Shown here: positions 52,448 to 55,749 of the stretch, one piece after another
How positions within the stretch are numbered: the stretch's first letter is position 1
How the letters are laid out: each line of letters starts with the position of its first letter
Assembly: GCA_027579435.1 (NCBI GenBank)
Contig: JANBPK010001082.1
Span: forward strand, 1 to 55,749
DNA: 55,749 nt
Reading direction: 5' to 3'
From: Candolleomyces eurysporus
Taxonomy: Eukaryota > Basidiomycota > Agaricomycetes > Agaricales > Psathyrellaceae
The notes under the pieces: generated by a model
Told to the model about the DNA's origin: nothing
Databases searched by the model: none
What the model saw: the letters and a program-made list of their open reading frames with translations, nothing else
Made by a program: the position numbers and the translations under genes

Positions 52448-54746
52448 TCAGTGAGCTGAGATATCTGACTCCTGGGCTTCTTCCTCTTCTTCGCTCTCTC
52501 TCTCTCCCGGTTCCTCCGACGGCAGCAAGTACCCCCCCTNCATCCTCCTCGGGCTGCCTCTCGATGAACTCCCTCCATTTGCCATAGTAAAATCTCAAAG
52601 CACCTGCCAATCCAGGTTCTCTGAGTTCATCCTGTACAGGCAGCGAAAGAAAAATGTCAGCGAGCTACCGCAACTGATACAACTCAAGGAGATGGGCATA
52701 CTTTCAATCGTCGCATCATAACATGTATCATCGTCAGGAACCGGGGGCCTTGGCGAAAAGCAAAAGATGACTTCGGTAGCATTCGATCGACATTTCTCCA
52801 CCCATCGTTGTGGGCTAAAGCTAGAAGTTGTTGACCACTAAGTGTTTCACCTTGATCTGAATACTCCACAAGGACGCCCAGTGCATTCCGATCGAAAGTA
52901 CTGCTTGAAGTTGTGCTGTCTAAAGAATAAGTATACACATTATCGCAAGTGTTCTTGTTGACTAACTGGGCTCTGAGAAAAACCGGTTGATTCCTTGCAC
53001 GACGGCTTCTAAAACATACTCTTTAACCTGTGTTTCCGGGACGAACAAGCTCCTGGCGCGAATTTCGCTATCCAAGAACTCAGAGAACGATCGGTGATAG
53101 AAGCTCATTTCGATGAATATACTAGGGACGAAATGGTATGGGAGAAAGACGACGAGAGAGTGTAGGTCGGAAATAAGGACTTCATGGGCCTCTCTTTCTA
53201 GGGTGAGGATCTCACTGAAGGCGTGGGCGTCCCATTTCGTGCCGGCGACACGATAGTCAGAGTTGATGTGATGAGCCCTGAGAAGGAGCAGAAAATTTCC
53301 CCCTTGGTTGGTGTCGACCGCCTCATACAGCTCTTTGGCGGCGGACAGGATGCGTGCGTAAAGCACGTCGAGGGCCTCGAACGGCCTCGCTAGCTGACCT
53401 TGCTCCGGTGTCCAGTTGACGACTGTTTGAAGCCTATCCACCGGGGAAGTGCGGCGCTCGGAAACATATTTTACGACCGTTGCGGCGTACACAAACTGCC
53501 CGGATGCAGCCCGAACTAGCTTCTTGATGTCTTCCTTCTTGGGCCATGACTGAGATCGTGCCCGAGGGTCGTAGCTTCGCCTTCCGACGTCCCGAAGCCG
53601 CCTCCACAGGTAGCGACGAATGTCATTCGTTGCGTCATACTGGTCGCTGAGTCGAATATGATAGGCCGATTGGTGGAGATAGCCCTGGGGCTCCGAGTTC
53701 AGCGCACTGCGGATGGCCCATTCCGGTCTGCTGGCGATAAAAATACGAAAGGGGAGATCGTTGTCGAGGAGACAACGCTTGATGCTCGCGAGGAGTGCTG
53801 CTTGATTATCCTCCCCGGAACATTCATCGAGACCGTCGATGAGGATAGCGTGAGGAAAACTACTAGGATCCAAGCCGCCGCTTGCGCAAAGCCGTTTGAA
53901 TGGGCGTACGATGAGGGCGTCCATCTGGATTGTGACGGTTTTCGTGAAGATAAAAGGGTCTTTTTCTATAGCTCCCCTAATATAGTCCGGGAGTGTGGGG
54001 TTGTGCTGTCCTAATTGGAATGCGATGGTTGGTATGATGCGAGAAAGGTCGTTTCGAGAGGGGTCCTGCGAACAAAAGAAGAATGCACAGCCTAGGATTC
54101 CCGAGCCAGCGCAACGTTCGGCGACTGTTTGCTGTAGCGCTGACTTGCCTGCTCCTGCAGCACCAGTCATGCAGAGCAAGCGTTGGGGACCGTTCCGATC
54201 GTTGATCCAATCCGTGATTTCGCCGATGACCTCGACGCGAGTATCTTCGTCGCATTTCGGAGGGTCGAACCTAGCTCCTGAATCGTAGAAGGCATTCGAA
54301 GCTATGTTTTCCAGGAGCAGCTTCCAGCCTTGAGCGCCAAATACGCCGCAGGGTTAGCGGATGTGCTTAAACTATTAATCCCATTGAATGCTCATACCGT
54401 CTATCAATTTATCCTGACCATTATGAGTATGTGGGGGTGAATGTATGTGGATATCGCCGACTTTGAAATGGTGCGCCCTCGAAAACATTGATGCAGGTGT
54501 TGAAAGTTCTATGGATGAGGATACCATGTTCTCGGGCCTCACAAGGGGCACATGAGCTTCCTCTCCTGAGGATGGTGTGAGCCCATTCGAGTTGTCTGGC
54601 AAGGAAGGGCCCTGGGCCTCCAAAGCCTGTAGATCTTGAGCGCTCGACTGATTTCTGCCATGGCCCGACTTAGAGGTGAACGGCGAGAACAAGCGTCGGA
54701 GCTTGGTCCTGAAGCCGGGTTTCTTGGGTTTCGAGCCCAAGGCCAT
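52448..54746 (-). CDS. NACHT (STAND) NTPase, array copy 4, intact
   Basis: MALGSKPKKPGFRTKLRRLF, MFSRAHHFKVGDIHIHSPPH, then the NACHT core LLCMTGAAGAGKSALQQT, PTIAFQLGQHNPTLPDYI, HAILIDGLDECSGEDN, RIFIASRPEWAIRSALNS and AASGQFVYAATVVKYV. YEAVDTNQGGNFLLLLRAHH and FYHRSFSEFLDSEIRARSLF follow in the helical part. Two short last exons end EERESEEEEE-type acidic sequence and SDISAH after DELREPGLAGALRFYYGKWR. The N in a run of C at 52540 is neutral if dropped. About 750 residues with four exons. This best-preserved family member can serve as the reference for the broken copies. Inferred role: NLR-like signalling switch, effector unknown. Confidence 0.85.
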
Positions 54747-55578
54747 CTTCGTGACGTGGGGCCGAGCAAGAGCTCGGTGGCGCCGGGATTCCGTTTGAGG
54801 CACGCGTTCGTACCCACGCTCGGTCCCTCACAAATGGCTTACCCTGGACCGAGGCCAGCAGTGGTAGCAGTATTCACTGGCGCAGCTAATCTCACGGCTC
54901 TACTGAGATGGCATCCCAGAGAGCGCAGGTATGCCCGCTACTTTAGTAGCGGGTCCTTAGTANCCCCCCCCTGCTATCACTTACCTCAGCATTTATACTA
55001 TACTTAGTATCTTGCTCCCACATTTCGTGGATCCATATTCACCCTTACTTACAAACAATTGTCAATGTATTGATATAATCTACAGCGGTGACTCCCACTT
55101 GGGTGGTGAAGTTTTCGACAACCGTCTCGTCAAATTACATCACAAGCTACGTAACAAAGAGGGAAGTGGCAGCCCTTCCGTGGGTGGGCAATGGATATGG
55201 ACTGGCGAATCTGCGAACGCCTAGGCGAGAGGGGGGGGGCAGAAGACGAAGACGTTTGATTCATTACTGTACGATGATACAACATTTATCTTTTTCTTAC
55301 ATTCCAACTTCCGTGTATTATTAATAGGCCTGGTTTACATTGTGTCTGAAGTTTTATTGTAGAAAATGTCGGAATACGTTGGTTCAAGTAGCGGGCGTTG
55401 CGGCGAAGCCGGCTTCAAGGTTATTTGAATTGTGGAGACGTCGGCCCGGTATCTCCGTTAGTAGAACCGAACTTGAGAAAGGCAGAAGCGCGAGTGTCTT
55501 GCTCCGGGCCTGCGCCTCGACACGACCTCAATGAGTCCCATCCTCTAATTCTACCAGCCACCTATCTCTCCACATCCA
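54747..55578. other. Divergent region, NACHT copy 4 and ATG2
   Basis: The GGACCGAGCGTGGGTA half of the family promoter block is at 54811-54827, but the TATA-like half is missing. Farther up, GTGGTAGCAGTATTCAC matches the flank of copy 1 near 47360. The N before a run of C at 54963 and a run of nine G at 55231 are assembly risks. No gene is seen. Confidence 0.5.
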
Positions 55579-55749
55579 ATGTCGTGGTTTACATCGTGGC
55601 TCCCTGCTTTACCTTCTATAAACCTCGCAGTCCCAGCCGGCATCCAAGCACGCTTTATATCCTTCATCTTAAAGCGATCTCTGGGTCATCTCTTCAAGCC
55701 AGGACAGCTCAACAGTCCTCAAATCGACTCCCAGATAGGCTCTGGCTAC
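55579..55749 (+). CDS. ATG2: Autophagy protein ATG2, N-terminal end (partial)
   Basis: MSWFTSWLPALPSINLAVPA, then QARFISFILKRSLGHLF and KPGQLNSPQIDSQIGSGY, run off the window. Fungal ATG2 starts with MSWW-type residues and has the chorein_N sequence F-x-x-Y/F-x-L-K-x-x-L-G followed by PGQL-x-x-QI. Here 57 residues match that pattern well. ATG2 is a bridge-like lipid transfer protein between the endoplasmic reticulum and the growing autophagosome, with Atg9 and Atg18. VPS13 shares the chorein domain but begins differently. No intron falls within the part seen. Confidence 0.88.
   Translation, partial: MSWFTSWLPALPSINLAVPAGIQARFISFILKRSLGHLFKPGQLNSPQIDSQIGSGY

Overview
The window is nuclear DNA of a filamentous basidiomycete, most likely an Agaricomycete. 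Genes are dense and split by many introns of about 50-70 bases with GT..AG ends. The gene content also fits: sphingolipid C9-methyltransferase, GH71 alpha-1,3-glucanase, BTB and F-box expansions, and a NACHT (STAND) NTPase family. No rRNA, tRNA, CRISPR or intact transposon was recognised. The left end cuts the 3' end of a WASP/Las17 gene. The right end cuts the 5' end of ATG2.

Layout. 1-2.2 kb: WASP C-terminus, then a decayed NACHT gene on +, rich in N. 2.7-7.05 kb: a hydantoinase B/5-oxoprolinase half gene (-) facing away from a UBR7-like E3 ligase (+). 8.7-10.5 kb: acyl-CoA oxidase/dehydrogenase-like gene (-). 12-17 kb: MCT-type MFS transporter and FAD monooxygenase (both +). 18.1-23 kb: a tandem duplication with two DDR48-like repeat genes (-), a broken 3' piece of 3-hydroxyanthranilate 3,4-dioxygenase (HAO) between them and intact HAO after the second. 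23.2-24.5 kb: Ser/Thr/Pro-rich unknown (+). 24.9-29.4 kb: RAD17 checkpoint loader (-) and secreted GH71 enzyme (-). 29.8-34.6 kb: two BTB paralogs (+) around an F-box relic and two doubtful small genes. 34.8-36.8 kb: an 84-residue unknown protein and a calmodulin-like protein (both -). 37.1-42.9 kb: tandemly duplicated F-box genes (+), with a relic of the methyltransferase 3' end and repeated 3'-flank blocks. 42.9-44.7 kb: sphingolipid C9-methyltransferase (-). 44.9-54.7 kb: four head-to-tail NACHT genes (-), two apparently functional and two broken. 55.6 kb to end: ATG2 (+).

The genes are mostly unrelated housekeeping or accessory genes, not one pathway. The main story is local duplication and decay. 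Three separate tandem duplications (DDR48/HAO, F-box/methyltransferase, NACHT) each carry a truncated piece of a neighbouring gene or flank, so their breakpoints can be read. A conserved promoter block is shared by the NACHT copies and even by the decayed fifth copy 45 kb away in the opposite orientation. Many frame breaks sit at homopolymers, often beside an N. Some apparent pseudogenes are therefore probably assembly errors, and these cases are marked.
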